Source of the DNA: Streptomyces sclerotialus
GTDB lineage: Bacteria > Actinomycetota > Actinomycetes > Streptomycetales > Streptomycetaceae
DNA: 64,000 nt
NCBI RefSeq assembly: GCF_040907265.1
Contig: NZ_JBFOHP010000002.1
Location: 4,774,001-4,838,000, forward strand
Direction of reading: 5' to 3'
Shown here: positions 7,487-15,992 of the stretch, in pieces
Layout of the letters: the number at the start of each line of letters is the position of its first letter
Numbering within the stretch: position 1 is the first letter of the stretch
Position numbers and translations under genes: made by a program
The notes under the pieces: model-generated
The model's input: the letters and a program-made list of their open reading frames with translations, nothing else
Databases searched by the model: none
What the model was told of the DNA's origin: nothing

Positions 7487-9220
7487 GTGCTGGTCCGACT
7501 CGCCATGGCGCATTTGCGCCCCCACAGACGTTCGATATCCCTGATCGTGGTACTCCAGCTCGTCCAGACGCTGGCCACGCTGTATCTCCCGACCCTCAAC
7601 GCCGAGATCATCGACAACGGTGTCGTCAAGGGCGACACCGGTTACATCCTTCGCGCCGGCGGCTTCATGGTCGCCGTGACGCTGCTGCAGATCGTCTGCG
7701 CGATCGGCGCCGTCTACTTCGGTGCCCGTACGGCCATGGCCCTGGGCCGGGACATCCGGGCCGCCGTCTTCGACCGGGTGCAGTCCTTCTCCGCGCGGGA
7801 GCTCGGCTCCTTCGGCGCGCCCTCGCTCATCACGCGCACCACCAACGACGTCCAGCAGGTCCAGATGCTGGTGCTGATGACGTTCACGATGATGGTCTCG
7901 GCGCCCATCATGATGATCGGCGGCGTCGTCATGGCGCTCGACCAGGACGTGCAGCTCTCCGCCCTGCTGCTGGTCATCGTGCCCGTACTGGGCGTGCTGG
8001 TGGCGCTGATCGTACGGGGGATGCGGCCGCTCTTCCGGGGCGTGCAGGAGCGCATCGACACCGTCAACCGCGTGCTGCGCGAGCAGATCACCGGTATCCG
8101 GGTCATCCGCGCCTTCGTCCGGGACCAGCACGAACGGACCCGCTTCGAGAAGGCCAACACCGACCTCTACGACGTCTCGCTGCGCGCCGGCCGGCTGATG
8201 TCGACGATGTTCCCGCTGGTCATGCTGATCGGGAACGCCTCCAGCGTGGCCGTCGTCTGGTTCGGCGGACACCGCATCGACAGCGGCGGCATGGAGATCG
8301 GCGCGCTGACGGCCTTCCTCAGCTACCTGATGTACATCCTGATGTCGATCATGATGGCGACGTTCATGGTCATGATGCTGCCGCGCGCCGAGGTCTGTGC
8401 CGAGCGCATCCAGGAGGTGCTGGCCACCGACACCAGCGTGACCCCGCCCGCCGCCGGCGTCACCGAGCTGCGCCGGCACGGCGAACTGGAGCTCCGGAAC
8501 GTAGAGTTCCGCTTCCCCGGCGCCGAGGAGCCGGTCCTCAAGGACGTCTCCCTCGTCGCCCGGCCCGGCGAGACCACCGCCGTCATCGGCTCCACCGGCA
8601 GCGGCAAGTCCACCCTCCTCGGCCTGGTGCCCCGGCTGTTCGACGCGACCGGCGGCACGGTGCTGGTGGACGGCGAGGACGTACGGGACCTGGACCCGCG
8701 CACCCTCTCCGACGCCATCGGCCTGGTACCGCAGAAGCCGTACCTCTTCTCCGGGACCGTCGCGAGCAACCTGCGCTACGGCAGGCCCGACGCCACCGAC
8801 GAGGAGCTGTGGCACGCGCTGGAGACCGCGCAGGCCCGCGACTTCGTCGAGCGGATGGAGGGCGGCCTGGAGGCCTCGATCGCGCAGGGCGGCAGCAATG
8901 TCTCCGGCGGGCAGCGGCAGCGCCTGGCCATCGCCCGCGCGCTGGTCCGCAAGCCCGAGATCTACCTCTTCGACGACTCCTTCTCCGCGCTGGACTACGC
9001 CACCGACGCCGCCCTGCGGGCCGCGCTGGCCCGCGAGACCGGCCGGGCGACCGTGGTGATCGTCGCGCAGCGGGTGTCCACCATCCGCAACGCAGACCGG
9101 ATCGTGGTCCTGGACGAGGGCCGCGTCGTCGGCACCGGTACCCACGCCGAGCTGATGGCGGACAACGAGACGTACCGGGAGATCGTGCTCTCCCAGCTCA
9201 CCGAGCAGGAGGCGGCGTGA
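7487..9220 (+). CDS. ABC exporter half-transporter with degenerate ATP site
   Basis: A 577-residue fusion of a six-helix membrane domain and an ATPase domain, type IV exporter fold. Walker A is GSTGSGKS and the signature is VSGGQRQR. The Walker B is YLFDD, with Asp in place of the catalytic Glu, and the switch His is Gln (VAQRVSTI). This pattern is typical of the degenerate half of heterodimeric exporters such as BmrC or TM287. The partner gene follows with a GTGA overlap. The GTG start at 7487 lies 6 nt after TAGGCT with TTGCTG 16 bp further upstream, so the transcript may be leaderless. The substrate is unknown; drug or lipid export is typical. Confidence 0.93.
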   Translation: MLVRLAMAHLRPHRRSISLIVVLQLVQTLATLYLPTLNAEIIDNGVVKGDTGYILRAGGFMVAVTLLQIVCAIGAVYFGARTAMALGRDIRAAVFDRVQSFSARELGSFGAPSLITRTTNDVQQVQMLVLMTFTMMVSAPIMMIGGVVMALDQDVQLSALLLVIVPVLGVLVALIVRGMRPLFRGVQERIDTVNRVLREQITGIRVIRAFVRDQHERTRFEKANTDLYDVSLRAGRLMSTMFPLVMLIGNASSVAVVWFGGHRIDSGGMEIGALTAFLSYLMYILMSIMMATFMVMMLPRAEVCAERIQEVLATDTSVTPPAAGVTELRRHGELELRNVEFRFPGAEEPVLKDVSLVARPGETTAVIGSTGSGKSTLLGLVPRLFDATGGTVLVDGEDVRDLDPRTLSDAIGLVPQKPYLFSGTVASNLRYGRPDATDEELWHALETAQARDFVERMEGGLEASIAQGGSNVSGGQRQRLAIARALVRKPEIYLFDDSFSALDYATDAALRAALARETGRATVVIVAQRVSTIRNADRIVVLDEGRVVGTGTHAELMADNETYREIVLSQLTEQEAA

Positions 9221-11253
9221 GTACCCCGGACAAGGGCAGCGGCCTGGACAAGGGCAGTGCCCAGGACAAGGGCAGCGGCCTGGACAAGGGCGCCGCGCAG
9301 AAGCCGGCACAGCAGGCGGGGCCCAGACCCGGCGCAGGCCCGGCCCGCTTCATGGGCGGCCAGCCCACCGAGAAGTCCATGGACTTCAAGGGCTCGGGCA
9401 AGCGGCTGCTCCGCCGGCTGCGCCCCGAGCGCGCCGTCGTCACCGTCGCGCTGCTCCTCGGTACGGTCAGCGTCGCGCTGACGGTCGCCGGGCCGAAGGT
9501 GCTCGGCCACGCCACCGACCTGATCATGGCCGGCATCGTCGGGCGCCAGTTGCCCGCGGGGCTCAGCAAGGAGCAGGCCGTCGAGGCCCTGCGCCGGAAG
9601 GGCGAGAACGGGCTCGCCGACATGCTCGGCACGATGCCGGTGGTCCCCGGGCAGGGGATCGACTTCGCCGCGGTCGGTACCGTCCTGCTCTGGGTGCTGC
9701 TGATCTACGTGGCCTCCTCGCTGTTCGGCTTCGTGCAGGCGCGCATCGTCACCAAGGTGGTCCAGCGGATGGTCTTCCGGCTGCGCGAGCAGGTGGAGGA
9801 GAAGCTGGCCCGGCTGCCGCTGAGCTACTTCGACAGGCAGCCGCGCGGTGAAGTGCTCTCCCGCGCGACCAACGACATCGACAACGTCCAGCAGACCTTC
9901 CAGCAGACGTTCAGCCAGATCGTCGCCTCGCTGCTGACGATCGTGGGCGTGCTGGCGATGATGTTCTGGATCTCGCCGCTGCTGGCGCTGGTCGCGCTGG
10001 TCACCGTGCCGGTGTCGGTGGTGGTCGCCACGCGGATCGGCAAGCGTGCGCAGCCGCAGTTCGTCCAGCAGTGGAGGACCACCGGCAAGCTCAACGCGCA
10101 CATCGAGGAGATGTACACCGGGCACTCCCTGGTGAAGGTCTTCGGCCGTCAGCAGGAGTCCGCCGAGCTCTTCCGCAAGGAGAACGAGGCGCTGTACGAG
10201 GCGGGCTTCAAGGCGCAGTTCATCTCGGGCGTCATCCAGCCCGCGATGATGTTCATCGGCAACCTCAACTACGTCCTGGTGGCCGTGGTCGGCGGCCTGC
10301 GCGTCGCCTCCGGGGCGCTCTCCATCGGTGACGTGCAGGCGTTCATCCAGTACTCACGGCAGTTCAGCCAGCCGCTCACCCAGGTCGCCTCGATGGCCAA
10401 CATGGTGCAGTCCGGCGTCGCGTCGGCCGAGCGGGTCTTCGAGCTGCTGGACGCCGACGAGCAGGAGCCGGACGCGCAGGAGGCCCCGCGCCCCGCCCAC
10501 GTGACGGGCGAGGTCGCCTTCGAGCGCGTCTCGTTCCGGTACGACCCGGAGAAGCCCCTCATCGAGGACCTGTCGCTGGCCGTCAGCCCCGGCCAGACCG
10601 TCGCCATCGTCGGGCCCACGGGCGCCGGCAAGACCACGCTGGTCAACCTCCTGATGCGGTTCTACGAGGTGAGCGGCGGCCGGATCACGCTGGACGGCGT
10701 GGACATCGCCGCGATGGCCCGCGAGGAGCTGCGCGCCAACATCGGCATGGTGCTCCAGGACACCTGGCTCTTCGGCGGCACCATCGCCGAGAACATCGCG
10801 TACGGCGCGCCCGAGGGCACCTCGATGGACAAGATCGTGGAGGCGGCGAAGGCCACCCACGTCGACCGCTTCGTGCGCACCCTCCCCGACGGCTACGACA
10901 CCGTCATCGACGAGGAGGGCGGCAACGTCTCGGTCGGTGAGAAGCAGCTGATCACCATCGCCCGGGCGTTCCTCGCGGAGCCCGCGATCATGGTCCTGGA
11001 CGAGGCGACCAGCTCGGTGGACACCCGTACCGAACTGCTCATCCAGCAGGCCATGGCGCAGCTGCGGTCGGGCCGGACGAGCTTCGTGATCGCGCACCGG
11101 CTCTCCACGATCCGCGACGCCGACCTGATCCTGGTCATGGAGTCCGGCTCGATCGTCGAACAGGGCACGCACGACGCCCTGCTGGCGGCGGACGGGGCGT
11201 ACGCGCGGCTGTACGCGGCCCAGTTCGCGCAGGCGGTGGCGGAGACGGACTGA
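9217..11253 (+). CDS. ABC exporter half-transporter, catalytic partner
   Basis: A 678-residue half-transporter that completes the heterodimer with the preceding gene. It has intact Walker A (GPTGAGKTT), Walker B with catalytic Glu (MVLDEAT) and switch His (IAHRLSTI), but its signature is VSVGEKQ rather than LSGGQ. The degenerate site therefore combines this signature with the Asp/Gln site of the partner, and the other composite site is canonical. The N-terminus (residues 1 to about 40) carries repeated DKGSGLDKGSAQ-type units and is probably disordered. The GTG at 9217 overlaps the upstream TGA, indicating coupled translation. Confidence 0.93.
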   Translation: MSTPDKGSGLDKGSAQDKGSGLDKGAAQKPAQQAGPRPGAGPARFMGGQPTEKSMDFKGSGKRLLRRLRPERAVVTVALLLGTVSVALTVAGPKVLGHATDLIMAGIVGRQLPAGLSKEQAVEALRRKGENGLADMLGTMPVVPGQGIDFAAVGTVLLWVLLIYVASSLFGFVQARIVTKVVQRMVFRLREQVEEKLARLPLSYFDRQPRGEVLSRATNDIDNVQQTFQQTFSQIVASLLTIVGVLAMMFWISPLLALVALVTVPVSVVVATRIGKRAQPQFVQQWRTTGKLNAHIEEMYTGHSLVKVFGRQQESAELFRKENEALYEAGFKAQFISGVIQPAMMFIGNLNYVLVAVVGGLRVASGALSIGDVQAFIQYSRQFSQPLTQVASMANMVQSGVASAERVFELLDADEQEPDAQEAPRPAHVTGEVAFERVSFRYDPEKPLIEDLSLAVSPGQTVAIVGPTGAGKTTLVNLLMRFYEVSGGRITLDGVDIAAMAREELRANIGMVLQDTWLFGGTIAENIAYGAPEGTSMDKIVEAAKATHVDRFVRTLPDGYDTVIDEEGGNVSVGEKQLITIARAFLAEPAIMVLDEATSSVDTRTELLIQQAMAQLRSGRTSFVIAHRLSTIRDADLILVMESGSIVEQGTHDALLAADGAYARLYAAQFAQAVAETD

Positions 11254-11293
11254 GAGCCGGGTCCGGGTGCGAGCCCGGACCGGGTCCCGGCTC
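11254..11293. terminator. Bidirectional hairpin between ABC operon and TetR gene
   Basis: Nested palindrome with GAGCCGGG at 11254-11261 and CCCGGCTC at 11286-11293, plus an inner paired section. It lies exactly between the convergent stops of the exporter and TetR genes. Confidence 0.65.
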
Positions 11294-11912
11294 AGACGTA
11301 CAGCCTGATCAGCCGCTCCAGATGGCGACCCGCCACCTGGAGCGGCTTTTCGCTGCGCTGGAGCTGGGCGGCCATCTCCGCGCCCTCCAGGGTGTTGATG
11401 ACCGTGAGGGCCAGCTCGCCCGCGTCGGGTTCGGGGATGCCGCCGGCGCGGAACGTGTCGTGCAGCACGTCCTGCCAGTTCTGCAGCGCCTCGGCGCACG
11501 CGCGCTCCAGTTCGGGGGCGCGGCCGACGGCCTCCAGGGCCGTGGTGGTGACCGGGCAGCCGTCGGTCCAGCCGGAGGCGCGCAGCGCTTCGCCGAGCAT
11601 GCGGGTGCAGTTCACGACGGCGGTGGCGGGGTCCTCGGCGCTCGCCATCGACTCCCGCAGCAGCTCGGTCATCTCGCGGTCGCTGTGCCGGATCGCCTCG
11701 GCGGCCAGCGCCTGCTTGCCGCCGGGGAAGAAGTGGTACACGGAACCGAGGGTGGCGTTCGCCTCGCGGGCGATCTGTTTGATGCCGCTGGCCTCGTAGC
11801 CCTGGCGCTGGAGCAGCCGCGCGGTGGTTTCGAGGATGCGCTCGCGCGTGCCGGGGGCGGCTTCGCCGCCGTGCGCACCGGCCCCGGTCGTGCCGCCCTT
11901 GGTCTTCTGCAT
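11292..11912 (-). CDS. TetR-family regulator (LmrA/YxaF-like)
   Basis: A 206-residue repressor. The N-terminal helix-turn-helix spans roughly residues 20-70, with RERILETTARLLQRQGYEASGIKQIAREANATLGSVYHFF being the classic TetR DNA-binding pattern. The C-terminal ligand domain, with GCPVTTTALEAVG, resembles the LmrA/YxaF group. The ATG at 11912 gives MQKTKGG; an earlier start would add eight residues. It diverges from the imine-reductase-like gene, and two TAGAACGATCG-like palindromes lie in the 119-bp gap, so it probably represses both itself and that gene. The exporter converging on its other side may or may not be a target. Confidence 0.9.
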   Translation of the reverse strand: MQKTKGGTTGAGAHGGEAAPGTRERILETTARLLQRQGYEASGIKQIAREANATLGSVYHFFPGGKQALAAEAIRHSDREMTELLRESMASAEDPATAVVNCTRMLGEALRASGWTDGCPVTTTALEAVGRAPELERACAEALQNWQDVLHDTFRAGGIPEPDAGELALTVINTLEGAEMAAQLQRSEKPLQVAGRHLERLIRLYV

Positions 11913-11938
11913 GGTGCCGATCGTACCGACGCACACAG

Positions 11939-11998
11939 TAGAGCGTTCGTTCCAGAGGATGTTATCGTGCTCGCGTTCTGAATAGAACGATCGCTTTA
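11939..11998. promoter_or_regulatory. Paired TetR operator candidates
   Basis: Two related 16-bp sites, TAGAGCGTTCGTTCCA (11939-11954) and TAGAACGATCGCTTTA (11983-11998), both approximate the palindrome TAGAACGATCGTTCTA. Their centres are 44 bp apart, four helical turns. They sit between the divergent TetR and oxidoreductase genes, the expected place for an autoregulatory operator. A further perfect inverted repeat, GTTCTGAATAGAAC (11975-11988), overlaps the second site. Confidence 0.7.
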
Positions 11999-12031
11999 GG
12001 CGCTCGTTCCGGGCGTACGAAGGGGTGGGAC

Positions 12032-12904
12032 ATGAGCAGGCAGGGTGTGACGCTGATCGGCCTCGGGCCGATGGGGCAGGCGATGGTCCGGGCGCTGCTG
12101 GCGGCCGGACACCCGGTGACGGTGTGGAACCGGACCCCGGGCAAGGCGGACGGCCTGGTGGCGGAGGGGGCGGTGCGGGCCGCCACGGTCGCGGACGCGC
12201 TCGCGGCCAACGAGCTGGTGGTGCTGAGCCTGACCGACTACGCCGCGATGTACGCCGTACTGGAGCCGGCCGCCGCCGCGCTGGACGGGCGGGTCGTGGT
12301 CAACCTCAGCTCCGACACCCCGGAGCAGGCCCGCGCGGGTGCGGAGTGGGCGGCCCGGCACGGCGCCCGGTACCTCACCGGCGGCGTGCAGGTCCCGGCG
12401 CGGCTGATCGGGCAGCCGGGGTCCGCGACCTTCTACAGCGGCCCGGAGGACGTCTTCGAGGCGCACCGCGCCACGTTGGAGGTGCTCACCGAAGCTGATC
12501 ACCGGGGCGCCGACCCGGGCCTCTCGCAGGTCTACTACCAGGCCCTGATGACGGTCTTCTGGACGACGATGACCGCCCACCTCCAGGCGCAGGCGCTGGT
12601 GGGCGCGCACGGCGTCACGGCGGCCGAGTACCTGCCGTACGCGGTGCAGGCGGCCGAAACCGCGGCGTACTTCCTGCCGGGCATCGCGAAGGACGTCGAG
12701 GCCGGGCGGTACCCGGGCGACGAGGGCACCCTCGCGATGTGCGCGGCCAGCGCCGAGCACGCGCTGCACGCGGCGCGGGACGCGGGGCTGGACACCACGG
12801 TGCCCGCGGCCCTGGCGGCGCTGTTCGGCCGGGGGGTGGCCGAGGGGCACGGTGCGGAGAGCTTCACCAGCCTTGTCGAGGTGCTGCGGAAGCCCGCTGC
12901 CTGA
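12032..12904 (+). CDS. NADP-dependent imine-reductase-like oxidoreductase
   Basis: A 290-residue protein of the 6-phosphogluconate-dehydrogenase/beta-hydroxyacid-dehydrogenase superfamily, imine reductase branch. The N-terminal Rossmann fold starts with GLGPMGQAM (residues 10-18), followed by WNRTPGKAD, the strand/loop that contacts the NADP phosphate. The all-helical C-terminal dimerisation domain follows from about residue 165. The natural substrate is unknown; family enzymes reduce cyclic imines or related carbonyls. Expression is probably induced by a ligand of the divergent TetR protein. Its 3' end overlaps the convergent hydrolase gene by 41 bp. Confidence 0.88.
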   Translation: MSRQGVTLIGLGPMGQAMVRALLAAGHPVTVWNRTPGKADGLVAEGAVRAATVADALAANELVVLSLTDYAAMYAVLEPAAAALDGRVVVNLSSDTPEQARAGAEWAARHGARYLTGGVQVPARLIGQPGSATFYSGPEDVFEAHRATLEVLTEADHRGADPGLSQVYYQALMTVFWTTMTAHLQAQALVGAHGVTAAEYLPYAVQAAETAAYFLPGIAKDVEAGRYPGDEGTLAMCAASAEHALHAARDAGLDTTVPAALAALFGRGVAEGHGAESFTSLVEVLRKPAA

Positions 12905-13730
12905 GCCACCCCGCGATCCGGTCCAGCAGTTCCGGGGCCGCCGCGTTCTCCGCGTGGCCGTAGCCACGCTCGATCCACAGGTCGGCGGAGCCGGGCGCGG
13001 CGGCGGCAGCGAGGGCCCGGGGATGGTCCAGCGGGAAGTACGGATCGCGGTCGCCGTGCACGATCAGCAGCGGCGTGGGGGCGATCCCGGCAGCCGCTTC
13101 GGTGGGGGAGAGCGGCACCGGGTCCCACGCCTCGGAGTGGATACGGGTGCGCAGCCCCAGCCGCCCCACCAGGCGGCCCAGCGGCCGCTCCACCACCCAG
13201 TGCAGCTGCCGCATCGCCGCGGTACCGCGGTAATACCAGCGGGCAGGAGCGCTCACCGCCACCACCATGTCGGTGTGCGCACCTGTGCGCCCCTCGTGCT
13301 CCGGGTGGTACAGGGCGGCGTGCCGGACGACCACCGAGCCGCCCATCGAGAAGCCGACCGTGGCCACCCGGGTGTGGCCCAGGGCGCGCGCCCAGCGCAC
13401 CGCGGCCGCCAGGTCCAGCACCTCCCGGTCGCCCACCGTCGACCGCCCACCCGAACGGCCGTGGCCCCGGAACGAGAAGGTGATCACGGGGGTGTACTGG
13501 GCGAACGCGGCGGCGGCACGGCGCAGCGCGGGGCGGTCCAGGGAGCCGGTGAAGCCGTGCGCGAGGACCACGACGAGGCCGTCGGGCGCGGCGGACGGCG
13601 CGTCGGCGCGAGGGGAGTACTCGGCCTCGATGCACACGCCGTCGTCCGTCAACAGGGCTACGCGCCGGCCACTCGAAGTGATCGAAGGAACACAAGATCG
13701 CGCAAAGTCGGCCGTCGGGTGGGAAGGCAT
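12864..13730 (-). CDS. Alpha/beta hydrolase
   Basis: A 288-residue alpha/beta hydrolase. The oxyanion-hole HGFTGS motif lies near residue 62, the nucleophile elbow is GFSMGG near residue 130, and the catalytic Asp and His are probably in HGDRDPYFP and RGYGHAE near the C-terminus. No signal peptide is evident, so it is cytoplasmic. The substrate is unknown. The ATG at 13730 (MPSHPTADF) is preferred; an alternative ATG at 13751 overlaps a terminator-like hairpin. The last 41 bp overlap the end of the oxidoreductase gene on the other strand. Confidence 0.87.
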   Translation of the reverse strand: MPSHPTADFARSCVPSITSSGRRVALLTDDGVCIEAEYSPRADAPSAAPDGLVVVLAHGFTGSLDRPALRRAAAAFAQYTPVITFSFRGHGRSGGRSTVGDREVLDLAAAVRWARALGHTRVATVGFSMGGSVVVRHAALYHPEHEGRTGAHTDMVVAVSAPARWYYRGTAAMRQLHWVVERPLGRLVGRLGLRTRIHSEAWDPVPLSPTEAAAGIAPTPLLIVHGDRDPYFPLDHPRALAAAAAPGSADLWIERGYGHAENAAAPELLDRIAGWLRQRASAAPRQGW

Positions 13731-13752
13731 GTGGGCTATTCTGGCGGGCATG

Positions 13753-13786
13753 AAGGATCCGGGCAGCGTAGCCCCCGGATCCTTTT
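13753..13786 (+). terminator. Intrinsic-terminator-like hairpin upstream of glnR
   Basis: A perfect 11-bp stem, AAGGATCCGGG (13753-13763) with CCCGGATCCTT (13774-13784), has a 10-nt loop and runs into TTTT (13783-13786). It has plus-strand terminator polarity but no plus-strand gene ends here. It lies in the gap between the divergent hydrolase and glnR, so it may be an attenuator in a long glnR leader, the end of a small RNA, or a barrier to antisense transcription. Confidence 0.55.
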
Positions 13787-14029
13787 GTGCTTTCAGACGC
13801 GCGGTGCGCGGATGAGCGCGGGTGTGCTCCAGGGCGCGGAGCGTACCGGAGTGCTCACGTTCCGGAGGCACGCGAACCTCGCAACGGCGCGGGGCCCGCG
13901 ACCGTACGAAGCAGTGCCGCAAAAGTCCTCGCAGGCAGGGACCGAGGAGGAACCGATGGGCGAGCGAAGCGTGCAGGAACACCGAACGGACAGGCGACGA
14001 CGGACGACCCCGGCGGGCGGTGGGGCCCG

Positions 14030-14842
14030 ATGAGCTCGCTGCTCCTCCTCACCAATGCCCTCCAGCCCTCCACCGAAGTGCTGCCCGCGCTCGGCCTCCT
14101 GCTGCACAGCGTGCGCGTCGCCCCGGCCGAAGGCCCCGCCCTCGTCGACACCCCCGGCGCCGACGTCATCCTCATCGACGGGCGCCGTGACCTGCCGCAG
14201 GTGCGGTCGCTGTGCCAGCTGCTGCGCTCCACCGGCCCCGGCTGCCCGCTCGTCCTGGTCGTGACCGAGGGCGGCCTCGCCGCCGTCACCGCCGACTGGG
14301 GCATCGACGACGTACTCCTCGACACCGCGGGCCCCGCCGAGGTCGAGGCGCGGCTGCGGCTCGCCATGGGCCGCCAGCAGATCACCACGGACGACAGCCC
14401 CATGGAGATCCGCAATGGCGACCTGTCGGTGGACGAGGCGACGTACAGCGCCAAGCTCAAGGGCCGGGTCCTGGACCTGACCTTCAAGGAGTTCGAGCTC
14501 CTGAAGTACCTCGCGCAGCACCCGGGCCGGGTGTTCACCCGCGCCCAGCTGCTCCAGGAGGTCTGGGGCTACGACTACTTCGGCGGTACCCGCACGGTCG
14601 ACGTGCACGTACGACGGCTGCGCGCCAAGCTCGGCCCGGAGCACGAGTCGCTCATCGGCACCGTGCGCAACGTCGGCTACCGCTTCGTCGTACCGGAGAA
14701 GGTCGAGCGGGCCGCCGAGGAGGCCAAGGAGAAGGCCGCCAAGCAGGTGGAGCGCGCCGCCGCGCGGGCCGTGGCCGAGAGCCGCGAGCACGCCGCCGAC
14801 CGGAGCGCGGCGGCCGGGGGCGCACGCCCTGCCGAGCGGTAG
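14030..14842 (+). CDS. glnR: Nitrogen-metabolism regulator GlnR
   Basis: A 270-residue orphan OmpR-type regulator that controls glnA, amtB, nas and nir genes during nitrogen limitation in Streptomyces. The N-terminal receiver domain begins [14 protein letters not shown] and retains Asp50 (VILIDGRR). GlnR is known to act as a dimer without conventional phosphorylation. The C-terminal winged helix contains [20 protein letters not shown] and ends with [11 protein letters not shown], followed by an Ala/Glu-rich tail of about 40 residues. The near identity to remembered S. coelicolor GlnR makes this secure. The ATG at 14030 gives the known N-terminus; upstream in-frame codons are leader. No cognate kinase is adjacent. 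Confidence 0.97.
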   Translation: MSSLLLLTNALQPSTEVLPALGLLLHSVRVAPAEGPALVDTPGADVILIDGRRDLPQVRSLCQLLRSTGPGCPLVLVVTEGGLAAVTADWGIDDVLLDTAGPAEVEARLRLAMGRQQITTDDSPMEIRNGDLSVDEATYSAKLKGRVLDLTFKEFELLKYLAQHPGRVFTRAQLLQEVWGYDYFGGTRTVDVHVRRLRAKLGPEHESLIGTVRNVGYRFVVPEKVERAAEEAKEKAAKQVERAAARAVAESREHAADRSAAAGGARPAER

Positions 14843-14866
14843 CACCACCCGCGTAGACTGCCGCGC

Positions 14867-15892
14867 GTGGCCAAGGTGACGCGGGATGATGTGGCGAGGC
14901 TGGCGGGGACGTCCACCGCCGTGGTGAGTTACGTCATCAACAACGGACCGAGGCCGGTCGCCCCGGCCACGCGCGAGCGGGTGCTCGCCGCGATCAAGGA
15001 GCTGGGCTACCGGCCGGACCGCGTCGCGCAGGCCATGGCCTCCCGGCGCACCGACCTCATAGGGCTCATCGTCCCCGACACCCGGCAGCCGTTCTTCGCC
15101 GAGATGGCACACGCCGTGGAGCGGGCCGCCTCCGAGCGCGGCAAGATGGTCCTGGTCGGCAACGCCAACTACGAGGACGAGCGGGAGGTCCACTACCTCC
15201 GCGCCTTCCTCGGGATGCGGGTCGCGGGGCTCATCCTGATCAGCCAGGGCCCCAGCGAGCACGCCGCCGCCGAGATCGACACCTGGGACGCCCGCGTGGT
15301 GCTGCTGCACCGCCGCCCGGACGCCATCGACGATGTCGCCGTGATGGCGGACGACATCGGCGGTGCCCAGCTCGCCACCCGCCACCTCCTGGAGCACGGC
15401 CACCCCTACGTCGCGTTCTTCGGCGGCCTGGAGGAGACCCCGAAGTCCGGCGACCCGGTCACCGACCACGTCAAGGGCTGGCAGCGGGCCATGCAGGAGG
15501 CCGGCCTCGCCACCGAGGGCCGCTACTTCCACGCCCCGTACAACCGCTACGAGGCCTACCCCCTCGCACTGAAGCTCCTCGAAGGCCCGGACCGGCCGCC
15601 GGCGATCATGTGCGCCACCGACGACCAGGCCATAGCGGTGCTGCGCGCGGCCCGCGAGCTGCGCATCGACGTGCCGGGCGAGCTGGCGGTCGCGGGCTTC
15701 GACGACGTCAAGGAAGCCGCGCTGACCGACCCGCCGCTGACCACGATCGGCTCGGACCGCGAGGCGATGGCCCGTACGGCGGTGGACCTGGTGCTGGACG
15801 ACGCGCTGCGGCTGGCCGGCTCACGCCGCGAGCGGCTGCGGCAGTACCCGTCCCGGCTGGTGGTCCGCCGGTCCTGCGGCTGCGGGGGCTGA
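14867..15892 (+). CDS. LacI-family transcriptional regulator
   Basis: A 341-residue LacI/GalR-type repressor. The N-terminal helix-turn-helix [23 protein letters not shown] (residues 4-26) is followed by a hinge and a periplasmic-binding-protein-like effector domain ending in [18 protein letters not shown]. The C-terminus carries an unusual RRSCGCGG cluster, which could bind metal. The GTG at 14867 follows a TAGACT box by 7 nt, so the gene is probably transcribed leaderlessly from its own promoter just after glnR. No sugar-uptake operon is adjacent, so its effector is unknown. Confidence 0.93.
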   Translation: MAKVTRDDVARLAGTSTAVVSYVINNGPRPVAPATRERVLAAIKELGYRPDRVAQAMASRRTDLIGLIVPDTRQPFFAEMAHAVERAASERGKMVLVGNANYEDEREVHYLRAFLGMRVAGLILISQGPSEHAAAEIDTWDARVVLLHRRPDAIDDVAVMADDIGGAQLATRHLLEHGHPYVAFFGGLEETPKSGDPVTDHVKGWQRAMQEAGLATEGRYFHAPYNRYEAYPLALKLLEGPDRPPAIMCATDDQAIAVLRAARELRIDVPGELAVAGFDDVKEAALTDPPLTTIGSDREAMARTAVDLVLDDALRLAGSRRERLRQYPSRLVVRRSCGCGG

Positions 15893-15941
15893 GCCGCCCG
15901 AGGGGCGTCTTTATACCGGGCATACCCACTTCTGCCGGACC

Positions 15942-15969
15942 TCTCAGGGTGCTCTCAGCCGGTTCTCAT
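15942..15969 (+). promoter_or_regulatory. 11-bp-phased TCTCAG repeats upstream of htrA (probable CssR/MprA-type site)
   Basis: TCTCAG at 15942-15947, TCTCAG at 15953-15958 and TCTCAT at 15964-15969 are spaced exactly one helical turn apart, 24 bp before the htrA start. Phased direct repeats are the usual binding site of OmpR-family regulators, and mycobacterial MprA recognises CTCAG-like repeats upstream of pepD. The adjacent CssR protein is the obvious candidate ligand. Confidence 0.65.
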
Positions 15970-15992
15970 ACACGGCTCGCAGAGTCATAGAC

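Noticed and set aside
7337..9310. Very long minus-strand open frame running through the first ABC gene into the moaD-like gene
   Set aside because: It is the antisense shadow of a GC-rich gene. Only the terminal 87 codons (moaD-like) have a start, ribosome-binding site and domain.
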